DNA of 64,000 nucleotides from Geobacillus vulcani PSS1 (GTDB lineage Bacteria > Bacillota > Bacilli > Bacillales > Anoxybacillaceae). The stretch lies in the NCBI RefSeq assembly GCF_000733845.1, contig NZ_JPOI01000001.1, positions 2,295,001 through 2,359,000 of the forward strand, given 5' to 3'. The position numbers and the translations under genes were made by a program. Below the pieces are notes generated by a model. That model had not been told where the DNA came from and ran no database searches. It saw nothing but the letters and a program-made list of their open reading frames with translations. Position 1 is the first letter of the stretch. The number at the start of each line of letters is the position of its first letter. Shown one piece after another: positions 33,964 to 42,955 of the stretch.

Positions 33964-35046
33964 ATGATGAAAAACAACCGTCCAATCCGCCTTGGCTTGA
34001 TTGGAGCCGGAGGGATTTCCAACGAACACATCAAGGCGGCGCTAAAGCTTTCGGAGCGCACCGTTTTGCAAGCGATTTGCGACGTCAATGAACAAGCAGC
34101 CGCGGAAAAAGCGAAAACGTACGGCATTCGCGATGTGTACAGCGACTACAAAGAGTTGCTCGCCTCGCCGGACGTCGATGCGGTCATCATCACGGTGCCG
34201 AACTTTTTGCACGCCCGAGTGTCGGTCGACAGCTTGCGGGCCGGAAAACACGTGCTTTGCGAAAAGCCGATGGTGACCAAAGCGGAAGAGGCGGACGCCA
34301 TCATCCGCGCTCGCGATGAATCGGGCAAGCAGTTTATGGTAGCGCTGAACAACCGGTTCCGCCAAGCGGCGCAATGGCTTCATGAGCGAATCCAATCCGG
34401 CGCGTTCGGCGAGATTTATTACGCGAAAACAGGCTGGGTGCGCCGCCGCGGCATTCCCGCATGGGGGGCATGGTTTTTTGACCGTGAGCGCTCCGGGGGC
34501 GGCCCGCTCATCGATTTGGGCGTCCATATGCTCGATGTCACGCTCTGGCTGCTCGGGAATCCGAACCCGGTTGCCGTGACCGGGAAAACGTACGCCAAAT
34601 TCGGTCCGCGCCATCAAGGAGCATGGCCGGGGACATCGTTTGCGCCGAACGCTGCGTATACGGTCGAAGATTTTGCTTCCGCGTTCATCCAGCTCGAAAA
34701 CGACGCGACGGTGCTCCTTGAGACGAGCTGGGCGTCGCACATTGAAGAAGAGCGGGCGTATGTCGAGTTTCTCGGCACGGAAGGCGGCGTGCGTTGGGAG
34801 TGGAATGTGGCCGGCAACCGCCAAGAAGTGAAATGGTTCCGCAATGAATACGGCGTCCCGGCTGATGTCACGCTCCATTTTGACGATCAAAGCGAACGGG
34901 TGGCGCTACTTGACCATTTCTTGACGAGCATCGCCGAGAACACACCGCCGCTTTGCACCGCTGAACAAGGGCTTACGATCGCCAAAGTGTTGGAAGCGAT
35001 TTACGAATCGTCTGAACAAGGTCGGCAAGTCCGCCTCGAATGGTGA
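33964..35046 (+). CDS. Gfo/Idh/MocA-family sugar dehydrogenase 1
   Basis: A 360-residue NAD(P)-dependent oxidoreductase. The Rossmann start is RLGLIGAGGISNEHIKAAL, and the family EKP motif is in GKHVLCEKPMVTKAEEAD. The substrate-side motif is GGGPLIDLGVHMLDVTLWLL, with its Asp/His pair. AAGGGGGAAGA precedes ATG 33964. It heads a four-gene operon. In the trehalose system ThuB of this family oxidises C3 of the sugar to a ketone, and a similar step is inferred here. Confidence 0.9.
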   Translation: MMKNNRPIRLGLIGAGGISNEHIKAALKLSERTVLQAICDVNEQAAAEKAKTYGIRDVYSDYKELLASPDVDAVIITVPNFLHARVSVDSLRAGKHVLCEKPMVTKAEEADAIIRARDESGKQFMVALNNRFRQAAQWLHERIQSGAFGEIYYAKTGWVRRRGIPAWGAWFFDRERSGGGPLIDLGVHMLDVTLWLLGNPNPVAVTGKTYAKFGPRHQGAWPGTSFAPNAAYTVEDFASAFIQLENDATVLLETSWASHIEEERAYVEFLGTEGGVRWEWNVAGNRQEVKWFRNEYGVPADVTLHFDDQSERVALLDHFLTSIAENTPPLCTAEQGLTIAKVLEAIYESSEQGRQVRLEW

Positions 35047-35165
35047 GAAACGCTCCATGAATCGCGCTGGAGTCCCAACGAGTCGCGAACATGGAGAAAC
35101 ATTCCAAAAAAACACTCCGCCTAGCCGCGTACAGGCAGGCTGAAAAAACAAGGGGGAGCGAACGG

Positions 35166-35915
35166 ATGACCACACCGATCCGCGTCGTCGTTTGGAACGA
35201 ATTTCGCCATGAAAAAAAAGATGAACAAGTCAAAGCGATTTATCCGGAAGGGATGCATGCCGTTATCGCGAGCTACCTGGCTGAAGCCGGGTTTGACACG
35301 GCGACCGCTGTGCTCGACGAACCGGAGCACGGCTTGACCGACGAAGTGCTCGACCGGTGCGACGTCCTCATCTGGTGGGGGCATATCGCCCATGATGAAG
35401 TGAAAGATGAAGTGGTCGAACGCGTCCACCGCCGCGTGCTCGAAGGAATGGGGCTCATTGTCCTTCATTCCGGCCACTTCTCGAAAATTTTCAAAAAGCT
35501 GATGGGGACGACATGCAATTTGAAATGGCGCGAAGCCGATGAAAAAGAACGTCTCTGGGTCGTCGCCCCGGGCCACCCGATCGTCGAAGGGATCGGGCCG
35601 TACATCGAGCTCGACCAGGAAGAAATGTACGGCGAGTTTTTCGACATTCCGGAGCCGGACGAAACGATTTTCATCAGCTGGTTTGAAGGCGGGGAAGTGT
35701 TCCGCAGCGGCTGCACGTTCACGCGCGGGAAGGGGAAAATTTTCTACTTCCGTCCTGGCCATGAAACGTACCCGACGTACCATCACCCGGACGTGCTGAA
35801 AGTGATCGCCAACGCCGTCCGCTGGGCCGCGCCGGTCAACCGCGGGGAAATCGTCTTCGGCAACGTCAAGCCGCTGGAACCGATCAAAGCGAAACAAGGG
35901 GGAGTGACGCCGTGA
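35166..35915 (+). CDS. ThuA-domain protein (trehalose utilisation type)
   Basis: A 249-residue protein of the ThuA family, which has a class I glutamine amidotransferase-like fold. Typical segments are [78 protein letters not shown] and [14 protein letters not shown]. ThuA proteins act with Gfo/Idh/MocA partners in disaccharide catabolism through 3-keto intermediates; its chemistry is not well settled. GGGGGAGCG precedes ATG 35166. Its stop overlaps the next start by 4 bp (GTGA). Confidence 0.9.
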   Translation: MTTPIRVVVWNEFRHEKKDEQVKAIYPEGMHAVIASYLAEAGFDTATAVLDEPEHGLTDEVLDRCDVLIWWGHIAHDEVKDEVVERVHRRVLEGMGLIVLHSGHFSKIFKKLMGTTCNLKWREADEKERLWVVAPGHPIVEGIGPYIELDQEEMYGEFFDIPEPDETIFISWFEGGEVFRSGCTFTRGKGKIFYFRPGHETYPTYHHPDVLKVIANAVRWAAPVNRGEIVFGNVKPLEPIKAKQGGVTP

Positions 35916-37066
35916 AACCGATCAATGTCGGCATCATCGGCACCGGCTTTTCCGCTTCATCCCATATCGAGGCGCTCCGCCGCTTGCCGTTGGTGAACAT
36001 TGTCGCCATCGCCTCAAGCAGCCAAGAAAAAGCGGAAGAAGCCGCGCGCCGGTTCGGGATTCCGAAAGCATACGGCGACTACCGAGCGCTGATTAATGAC
36101 CCGGACGTGGAAGCGGTCCATAACTGCACGCGCAACGTCTTGCATTTTCCGATCAACAAGGCCGTGCTGGAGGCGGGGAAACATTTGTTGTCGGAAAAGC
36201 CGCTCGCCATGGACAGCGAGCAGTCGGCCGAACTGAAACAACTGGCGGAAAAAAGCCCGGGGCTGAGCGCTGTCTGCTTCAACTACCGCCACTACCCGCT
36301 CGTTGCTGAGGCGAAAGAGCGGCTCGCCCGCGAAGCGAAGCGCGTTCATTTCGTCTATGGCGGCTATGTGCAAGACTGGCTGCTTTATGACACCGACTAC
36401 AACTGGCGGCTTGACCCGGCGCAAAACGGCCCGTCGCGCGCCATCGCCGACATCGGCTCGCACTGGTGCGACACAGTGCAATACGTGCTCGGCAAACGCA
36501 TCGTCGAAGTGTTCGCCGATTTGCGCACCGTCCATCCGGTTCGCTACAAGCCGAAACAGGAAGGAAGCACGTTCACATCCGGACGCGCTCAAGACGCTGA
36601 ACCGGTCCAGATTGATACGGAGGACGGCGGCAGCGTGCTTGTCCATTTTGACGACGGCACCCACGGCGCATTCACGATTTCCCAAGTGAGCGCCGGCCGG
36701 AAAAACCGGCTGTATTTTGAAATCGCCGCCGATGCCATGACGCTCGCTTGGGACCAAGAGCACCCGAACCGCCTTTGGGTCGGGCGCCGCAACGGCCCGA
36801 ACGAAGAAGTCGTCCGCGACCCGGCGCTTTTGTCGCCGCGCGCCGCCTCGCTCGCCCATTACCCGGGCGGCCATGAAGAAGGCTGGCCGGACGGGCTGAA
36901 AAACTTGTTCTTGGACTTTTACAGCGCCATCAGCCAGAAACAGCGCGGCGAGGCGCTCGGCGAGCTGCCGTTTGCGACGATCGCCGACGGCCATCATACG
37001 ATGACGATCGTTGACGCCATTTTGGAAAGCCACCGGACGAAACGATGGGTGCGGGTGGCGGAATAA
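35912..37066 (+). CDS. Gfo/Idh/MocA-family sugar dehydrogenase 2
   Basis: A 384-residue oxidoreductase distinct from dehydrogenase 1. The Rossmann motif is [19 protein letters not shown], the EKP box is [15 protein letters not shown], and the catalytic-region motif is [20 protein letters not shown]. It starts at GTG 35912, overlapping the thuA-like stop, so translation is coupled. Two paralogous dehydrogenases in one operon suggest one to make a 3-keto sugar and another to reduce the keto product, or two positions of attack. Confidence 0.9.
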   Translation: MKPINVGIIGTGFSASSHIEALRRLPLVNIVAIASSSQEKAEEAARRFGIPKAYGDYRALINDPDVEAVHNCTRNVLHFPINKAVLEAGKHLLSEKPLAMDSEQSAELKQLAEKSPGLSAVCFNYRHYPLVAEAKERLAREAKRVHFVYGGYVQDWLLYDTDYNWRLDPAQNGPSRAIADIGSHWCDTVQYVLGKRIVEVFADLRTVHPVRYKPKQEGSTFTSGRAQDAEPVQIDTEDGGSVLVHFDDGTHGAFTISQVSAGRKNRLYFEIAADAMTLAWDQEHPNRLWVGRRNGPNEEVVRDPALLSPRAASLAHYPGGHEEGWPDGLKNLFLDFYSAISQKQRGEALGELPFATIADGHHTMTIVDAILESHRTKRWVRVAE

Positions 37067-37184
37067 ACGGCGTCAGTTTGGCCGCCGCCAGCAAGGGCGC
37101 GAACGGCGCGCCAAAACGAAATGAAACGTTGGGGCCGGCCGCCGACTGACCGGCCCTACACCGCGAGAAGGGGGAGAAAAACAA

Positions 37185-38156
37185 ATGAAAGTAGGCGTAT
37201 TTACCGTCTTGTACCAACAGTTGCCGTTTGAAGACATGCTCGACAAAGTGGCCGCGATGGGCATTGAAGCCGTCGAGCTTGGCACCGGCAATTACCCAGG
37301 CAGCGCCCATTGCGATCCGGATGCCCTGTTAGATCAGCCGGACAAAATCAAGGCGTTGAAAAAAGCGGTTCACGACCGCGGACTTATCATCAGCGCGCTC
37401 AGCTGCCACGGCAACCCGCTTCATCCGGACAAAGCGTTTGCGAAACAATCGCATGACACGTGGCGGAAAACGGTCAAGCTCGCTGAGCAGCTCGAAGTCC
37501 CGGTCATCAACGCCTTCTCCGGCTGCCCGGGCGACCATCCCGGCGCCAAATATCCGAACTGGGTCACGTGCTCCTGGCCGCCGGATTATCTGGAAATTTT
37601 AAAGTGGCAATGGGACGAAGTCGTCATCCCGTACTGGCGCGAAGAAGCGGCGTTCGCCAAGGAGCACGGCATCACGCAAATCGCCTTTGAAATGCATCCG
37701 GGCTTTGTCGTCTACAACCCGGAAACGCTCCTCAAACTGCGCGAGCACGTCGGCGAAGCGATCGGCGCCAACTTCGATCCGAGCCACCTGCTTTGGCAAG
37801 GCATCGACCCGGTTGAAGCGATCAAACTGCTCGGCCGCGAAAAAGCGATTTTCCACGTCCATGCGAAAGATACGTACTTGGACGAAGCGAACATCCGCAA
37901 AAACGGCGTGCTGGATACGAAGCATTACAGCCAAATTCTCGACCGCTCGTGGGTGTTCCGCACCGTCGGCTACGGGCAAAGCGAAAAACGGTGGCGCGAC
38001 ATCGTCAGCGCCTTGCGCGCCGTCGGCTATGACTATGTACTCTCCATTGAACACGAAGACATGCTCGCCTCGATCGACGAAGGGCTGTCCAAAGCGGTGG
38101 CGCTCCTCAAACACGTGCTGTTCAAAGAAGAACTGCCCGAGATGTGGTGGGCATAA
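37185..38156 (+). CDS. Sugar phosphate isomerase/epimerase-like TIM barrel
   Basis: A 323-residue xylose-isomerase-like (AP endonuclease 2 superfamily) TIM barrel. It has metal-site segments FEMHPGFVVYNPETLL, IGANFDPSHLLWQGIDP, IFHVHAKDTYLDEANI and YVLSIEHEDMLASIDEGLSK. Enzymes of this fold beside Gfo/Idh/MocA and ThuA genes isomerise keto sugars or cleave 3-keto-glycosides; either would complete the pathway. GAAGGGGGAGAAAAACAA precedes ATG 37185. A GGGCCGG/CCGGCCC hairpin lies in the 118-bp gap before it. Last gene of the operon. Confidence 0.88.
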   Translation: MKVGVFTVLYQQLPFEDMLDKVAAMGIEAVELGTGNYPGSAHCDPDALLDQPDKIKALKKAVHDRGLIISALSCHGNPLHPDKAFAKQSHDTWRKTVKLAEQLEVPVINAFSGCPGDHPGAKYPNWVTCSWPPDYLEILKWQWDEVVIPYWREEAAFAKEHGITQIAFEMHPGFVVYNPETLLKLREHVGEAIGANFDPSHLLWQGIDPVEAIKLLGREKAIFHVHAKDTYLDEANIRKNGVLDTKHYSQILDRSWVFRTVGYGQSEKRWRDIVSALRAVGYDYVLSIEHEDMLASIDEGLSKAVALLKHVLFKEELPEMWWA

Positions 38157-38161
38157 AAAGA

Positions 38162-38192
38162 AGGCGGCAAGGAGCAGGGCTCTTTGCCGCCT
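38162..38192 (+). terminator. Terminator of the dehydrogenase operon
   Basis: Arms AGGCGGCAAGGAGC / GCTCTTTGCCGCCT with one mismatch. The T-run is weak. Confidence 0.7.
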
Positions 38193-38330
38193 GTGTGCTT
38201 GCTTCGACATCTGCTGCCAAGAGGACCTCGCGCTGTCGCCATAGGGGCTTTATGCGGACATTCGTCCGGCCGCCAACGGCTTTTTGCGGAAAACAAAAAT
38301 GGGCTTGGGTGCTTTTAGAAAGAAAAACGG

Positions 38331-38807
38331 TCATGAACGACAGCGGACAGACTCTTCCCAGCGGTTGATCAGCTTCATCAGGATTCGAACGAAAAACGAT
38401 AGGAGAAAGATCGTGACAAACGAATGCATCCATGTCCACGTATGATATCGAATCAAATTTGTATGCCTTTCATAAAGAACCTCCACGAATGTCAAAGCAG
38501 CTGTATACAAGACGCATTGCCCGACAATGCCGAAAATGCTTGAATGGTATGATGTTCGATAAAAATACACGCACATGACTGGGTAGAGAACATATTCAAA
38601 CAAGATGCTGGTGTCGAAGTATTGCCCCAAAAACCTCACCGGATAATCGAGCAAGTGCTTTTCGACCACAATCACACCGAAGAAGGTGGAAAAATAAGCT
38701 TTCAATAAAAACACGAGAATCACGTCTTTAATGGGTGGTTTGCGCAAACTGAAAGCCAGTAGGATGAGCCCTAGAGCCAACAACGCCCATAAATGGATTC
38801 GATCCAT
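38331..38807 (-). CDS. CBO0543-type membrane protein 1
   Basis: A 158-residue integral membrane protein with about five helices and no known function. The motif YHTWTWMHSFVTIFLL and LDYPVRFLGQYFDTSILFEY recur in its paralogue at 39358-39816. AGGAGAGGGTGAAGAC precedes ATG 38807. Proteins of this type are common in Bacillaceae, often in several copies. Confidence 0.8.
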   Translation of the reverse strand: MDRIHLWALLALGLILLAFSLRKPPIKDVILVFLLKAYFSTFFGVIVVEKHLLDYPVRFLGQYFDTSILFEYVLYPVMCVYFYRTSYHSSIFGIVGQCVLYTAALTFVEVLYERHTNLIRYHTWTWMHSFVTIFLLSFFVRILMKLINRWEESVRCRS

Positions 38808-38954
38808 GTCTTCACCCTCTCCTGTTAGGGCACTCTGTTGCCCAGTCTATGCGGTCAATAAGGATAGCATAGTTTAGTTCGCTGGGAGGAATCAGGCATG
38901 TGTGCCAGCGCGTCTGTCAGCTGTTCATGTAGGATGGCTCGGGGGCAACCGCTT

Positions 38955-39287
38955 TTACATAGCGCGCGCTGTCTGGCTGCGGATGCGCCCCTTCAGCAGC
39001 AGAAGCTGATGACCATCCACCGTCAAATCAATCATCGCCCCGTTCAATATGTCTTCGCCTGATTTTCGCCCGTCCGCCTGCAAATACTTCACTCGATACC
39101 ATTTTCGTCCATATTCAAAATACAGATACTGTCCACGCTGGAAGTCGATCCAAAACTTCACCCGCTCGCCGTTTACAGTCTTCCATACATATCCCCACGC
39201 CCGGTCTTGGCGGATTGGCGCCATTTTCGGGCGCGCGGAATTGATGGCTTCGTAATACAGGCGGTGTTTGATGTCAAACAGCACCAT
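38955..39287 (-). CDS. Hypothetical protein, 110 residues
   Basis: A basic, aromatic-rich protein (MVLFDIKHRLYYEAINSARP, WKTVNGERVKFWIDF, RGQYLYFEYGRKWYRVKYLQ). It has no membrane segment or recognised domain. AAAGGAGGCGAACGGG upstream sets the start at 39287. It sits between two paralogous CBO0543-type genes on the same strand. Confidence 0.65.
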   Translation of the reverse strand: MVLFDIKHRLYYEAINSARPKMAPIRQDRAWGYVWKTVNGERVKFWIDFQRGQYLYFEYGRKWYRVKYLQADGRKSGEDILNGAMIDLTVDGHQLLLLKGRIRSQTARAM

Positions 39288-39357
39288 CCCGTTCGCCTCC
39301 TTTATGGACAACTATACTATATGTATAGCGCGAACTAGGAGAAATAGACATGCCAAC

Positions 39358-39816
39358 TCACCCGTTTTCTTGAAGCAGCCGTCCGGCAAGCAGGCGAACC
39401 GCGAGCGTTAAAAGGAACATGGCCACGAAGGAGTGCACCCATGTCCAGCCATGGTACTCAATCAAATCCGTATATCGTTCAAATACTACTTCTAATGCCG
39501 TCATCGCCGCCGCATACCCCGCACATTGGGCCACCACGCCCAACCCGCGTGAACGCCTTGATGTCGCATACACGTATACGCTAACGACCGGATAGAGAAG
39601 ATATTCAAAAATGACACTGTTGCCCGTATAAGCCGCAAAAAAACGGATCGGATACTCGAGCAGCCCGGCCCCCGCCGTGACCGTGCCCAAAAAACTCGTC
39701 GCATACGCATTGAGCAGAAAGGAGATCGACACCTCTCGCAACGACAACAAGCGGAAACTAAGCAAAAGCAATCCGATGCCGATCGCCACGAGCAGCCAAA
39801 GCAGCAGCCATTCCAT
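39358..39816 (-). CDS. CBO0543-type membrane protein 2
   Basis: A 152-residue integral membrane protein paralogous to the one at 38331-38807, sharing YHGWTWVHSFVAMFLLTLAV, LEYPIRFFAAYTGNSVIFEY and the five-helix plan. GGAGGTTTGT precedes ATG 39816. The two copies with a small gene between them suggest duplication. Function unknown. Confidence 0.8.
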   Translation of the reverse strand: MEWLLLWLLVAIGIGLLLLSFRLLSLREVSISFLLNAYATSFLGTVTAGAGLLEYPIRFFAAYTGNSVIFEYLLYPVVSVYVYATSRRSRGLGVVAQCAGYAAAMTALEVVFERYTDLIEYHGWTWVHSFVAMFLLTLAVRLLAGRLLQENG

Positions 39817-40040
39817 ACAAACCTCCAAGCACGAATCGTGTCGATTTTTCTTAGTATGGCACGGGGGAGGGGGGAGTATGTGAAGTTTTTGGCTTAATTA
39901 TATTTGTAACGATTGATAACGGTTTTATTTAGGCAGAAACAATATTCCTTAGGAAAAGGGGCCTTCTGCTTGTTCTTTCTATGAAAAAAAGGCGAGATTT
40001 TGTAAAATAATCGTATAGTCTCGTAGATGGAGGAATGGAT

Positions 40041-40367
40041 ATGCCGATATACAATAAACTCGTTCGCGACCGCATTCCGGCCATTATCGAACAAGCCGGA
40101 AAAACGTTCACTACTCGCATACTCGACGCGGAAGAATATAGGAAAGAACTACAGAAGAAAGCGTTTGAAGAGCTTGAGGAGTATGTTCAGTCAGCGACCG
40201 ACGAGGCCGCCCTCGAAGAGCTTGCGGATGTGTTGGAAATTATTCATGCCTTAGCCGCATGTCATGGCGCTTCGATCGAACAAGTGGAACAAATCCGGGC
40301 GAAAAAAGCAGAAGAGCGCGGCGGCTTCCGTGAAAAAATTTTTTTGGTCGAGGTTCATGATGAGTAA
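40041..40367 (+). CDS. MazG-like nucleotide pyrophosphohydrolase
   Basis: A 108-residue all-alpha NTP pyrophosphohydrolase-like protein. It opens with MPIYNKLVRDRIPAIIEQAG and has the metal-binding glutamates in KKAFEELEEY and the EELADVLEIIHALA helix. Such proteins hydrolyse (d)NTPs to monophosphates. ATG 40041 is chosen with GGAGGA 6 bp upstream. It overlaps the following helicase gene by 8 bp, so the two form one unit. Confidence 0.85.
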   Translation: MPIYNKLVRDRIPAIIEQAGKTFTTRILDAEEYRKELQKKAFEELEEYVQSATDEAALEELADVLEIIHALAACHGASIEQVEQIRAKKAEERGGFREKIFLVEVHDE

Positions 40368-42807
40368 AGTCGAGTTGATTTCCCGGCGGCTCATTGACAA
40401 GCTGCAGGAACAGATAAGCCGCTCGTCGACAATATACATACTGACATCGTTTGCCATGAAATCTGGAGTCCGCCTTTTGAAAGACAGTCTAGAGGCGGCT
40501 GCGCGACGGGGTGCAGACATCAAAATTTGTGTTGGGGATTATTTGTTTGTCACCCAGCCGGAAGCGTTGCGTGAACTGATTTCGATTCATCCCGACATCG
40601 AAGTGCGCCTGTTTAGAAGTGATGGGATTTCGTTTCATCCGAAGGCTTACTTGTTTGAAGATAGCGAACAAGGCTACTTTGTCATCGGGTCTTCTAATTT
40701 ATCCCGTTCGGCTCTCACAGACGGCATCGAGTGGAATGTGGGGCTGGATAAAAGTGTTGATGAAGATGTATTTGCCGAAGCGATGGAGCAGTTTTTAAAG
40801 CTGTTTTACGCTCTGGAAACGGTGCCGGTCAACGCCGAAACAATCGCAGACTATGAAAAACAGTATCAAGATAATCACCAACGCCATCCTAACCTATCTC
40901 GTACATGGGCTGAGGCAGAGGAAATCGAGTTGATGCTTCCGACGGAAACGGAAAAGAAGCAGGAGGTGGAAACGGCAGACAAGGTCGATGTTGTTCATGA
41001 GACGGCTACTCCATATGGAACGATCCAGCCGCGCTTTGCCCAAGTTGAGGCGTTGGAGCGGTTGGAAGCTGCGTATGAAGAAGGATACGATAAAGCGATG
41101 GTTGTCATGGCGACCGGGCTTGGGAAAACGTATTTGGCCGCTTTTTTTGCCCGCCGTTTTTCGCGAGTGCTGTTCATCGCCCACCGCGAGGAAATTCTTC
41201 GCCAGGCAAAACAGTCGTTCGAACGTGTGATCCCGGATCGAACGGCGGGTATATACGACGGCAATCAAAAAGACGGAAATGCGGATATGGTGTTTGCCTC
41301 GATCTTTACGCTGAGCATGAAAAAACATTTGTTTTCGTTTCGTCCTGACTCATTTGACTTAATTATTGTGGACGAGTTCCACCATGCGGCGGCCCGCTCG
41401 TACGAACGCGTCCTTCGTTATTTTCAGCCGAAATTTTTGCTTGGCATCACCGCCACTCCAGATCGGAACGACAATAAAGATGTGTACGCGATTTGCGATG
41501 GAAACGTTGCCTACCGGATTGACTTTATTGAAGCAGTGCAGCGCGGTTGGCTTGCGCCGTTTCACTATTATGGCGTGTATGATGACACCGATTATTCGCA
41601 AATCAAATGGCTCGGCAACCGCTATGATGAGGAAGAGCTGCTTCAAGCGCAGCTTCGCGAGGAGATGGCGGAGAACATTTTGCGAGCGTGGGAGCAGTAT
41701 AAGAAAACAAGAACACTCGTCTTTTGTTCATCGATTCGGCAAGCCGATTTTCTGTCCCGATATTTCCAACGCCATGGCTACCGGACGATCAGCCTTCATT
41801 CGAAGCAGACGGCCATTTCGCGCAAGCAGGCCATTGCCATGTTGGAGCGCCGTGAACTGGACGCTATCTTCACCGTCGATTTGTTCAATGAAGGGGTCGA
41901 TATTCCTTCTGTCGATACCCTTTTGTTCGTGCGGCCGACGGAATCGCTGACCGTCTTCACCCAGCAAGTCGGGCGCGGGCTGCGGCTGTATGAAGGCAAG
42001 GACTACTGCGTCATTATTGATTTAATCGGAAACTACCGCAATGCCGATGTCAAGCTGCGCCTGTTTGATGCACAGCGGGGCGAAACGAAGAAAAAAGCGA
42101 GGGAATCCGTTGTGCCAACGGTTCCGGAACCATGCGAACTGCATCTTGATGTCCAGGCCATCCATCTTCTCGAGGAGATGCAGAAAAAACGCCAACCGCG
42201 CAAAGAACGGCTGCTGGCCGATTACAGACAGCTCAAGCAGGAGTTGGGCAGACGACCAACGTATTTAGAATTGCATCTCCAAGGCCGAAGTGAAGCGGAC
42301 GAGTACAAACAAGAGTTCAACTCTTATGTCGGTTTTTTATATTGGGCCGGGGAGCTGTCGGATTTGGAGAAGGAAGTGTTTCTCAAGCATGAACCGTGGC
42401 TTGTTGAGGTTGAGCGGACGGTAATGTCGAAAAGTTATAAAATGGTTGTCTTAAAAGCCATGCTCGAGCGTGGGCCTTCGGGCTGGCATGAGCCCATCAC
42501 TCCGCAACAAGCGGCACCGTTCTTTCACCAGTATTTAACAGAAAAAGAATACCGGAAGCGCATCGATTTTTCCGATGGGGAAACGAAATGCCTTTGGGAG
42601 TACGACGAGGAAAAAGTGAGCAAATTGATTGCTCGCATGCCGATGACGAAATGGAGCGGCAGCTCAAAGGGGCTGATTTCTTTTGTAAACAATGTGTTTG
42701 CGCTCCAATTTTCCATCGCCCATGAACATGAAGAAATGTTGTACAATTGGACGAAAGAAATTTGTGAGTATCGGTTGCATGTGTATTTTGAGAGGAAAAG
42801 TGGATAG
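40360..42807 (+). CDS. PLD-nuclease / SF2 helicase fusion (DUF3427-like)
   Basis: An 815-residue protein. Residues 1-150 are a phospholipase-D-type nuclease domain with the HKD-like motif SFHPKAYLFE (His93, Lys95) and GSSNLSRSAL. An SF2 helicase core follows: Walker A MATGLGKT (250-257), DEFHHA (338-343), GITATPDR, and the motif VI region FTQQVGRGLRL. The C-terminal 250 residues include a DNA-binding-like segment (DYRQLKQELGRRPTYLELHL) and an unassigned tail. ATG 40360 is used, with GAGG upstream in the end of the MazG-like gene; ATG 40357 is possible. The domain set is that of DNA-targeting defence or repair helicases. Confidence 0.88.
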   Translation: MSKVELISRRLIDKLQEQISRSSTIYILTSFAMKSGVRLLKDSLEAAARRGADIKICVGDYLFVTQPEALRELISIHPDIEVRLFRSDGISFHPKAYLFEDSEQGYFVIGSSNLSRSALTDGIEWNVGLDKSVDEDVFAEAMEQFLKLFYALETVPVNAETIADYEKQYQDNHQRHPNLSRTWAEAEEIELMLPTETEKKQEVETADKVDVVHETATPYGTIQPRFAQVEALERLEAAYEEGYDKAMVVMATGLGKTYLAAFFARRFSRVLFIAHREEILRQAKQSFERVIPDRTAGIYDGNQKDGNADMVFASIFTLSMKKHLFSFRPDSFDLIIVDEFHHAAARSYERVLRYFQPKFLLGITATPDRNDNKDVYAICDGNVAYRIDFIEAVQRGWLAPFHYYGVYDDTDYSQIKWLGNRYDEEELLQAQLREEMAENILRAWEQYKKTRTLVFCSSIRQADFLSRYFQRHGYRTISLHSKQTAISRKQAIAMLERRELDAIFTVDLFNEGVDIPSVDTLLFVRPTESLTVFTQQVGRGLRLYEGKDYCVIIDLIGNYRNADVKLRLFDAQRGETKKKARESVVPTVPEPCELHLDVQAIHLLEEMQKKRQPRKERLLADYRQLKQELGRRPTYLELHLQGRSEADEYKQEFNSYVGFLYWAGELSDLEKEVFLKHEPWLVEVERTVMSKSYKMVVLKAMLERGPSGWHEPITPQQAAPFFHQYLTEKEYRKRIDFSDGETKCLWEYDEEKVSKLIARMPMTKWSGSSKGLISFVNNVFALQFSIAHEHEEMLYNWTKEICEYRLHVYFERKSG

Positions 42808-42880
42808 ATGGACAAGTCATCAACTACATGTGTTCACAAGCCGTATAACGTGAATGTCGATGCTGCACATCGCAGTGAAA

Positions 42881-42910
42881 AGGGTGTCTCGTCGCTTTGG
42901 GAGACACCCT
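42881..42910. terminator. Bidirectional terminator
   Basis: Perfect arms AGGGTGTCTC / GAGACACCCT between the convergent helicase and adenine deaminase genes. The same stem recurs after the MDR pump gene at 48463-48496. Confidence 0.8.
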
Positions 42911-42955
42911 CTTCGCTTATAGCGAGACTAGGCTCGTATATGTGGAGTCCATCCG

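Noticed and set aside
36014..37033. 339-codon minus-strand frame opposite the second Gfo/Idh/MocA gene
   Set aside because: High-GC antisense shadow; the plus-strand gene has clear motifs and operon coupling.
37067..37184. GGGCCGG/CCGGCCC hairpin in the gap before the TIM-barrel gene as an operon end
   Set aside because: No T-run follows and the next gene clearly belongs to the same functional set, so I treat it as an internal stem.
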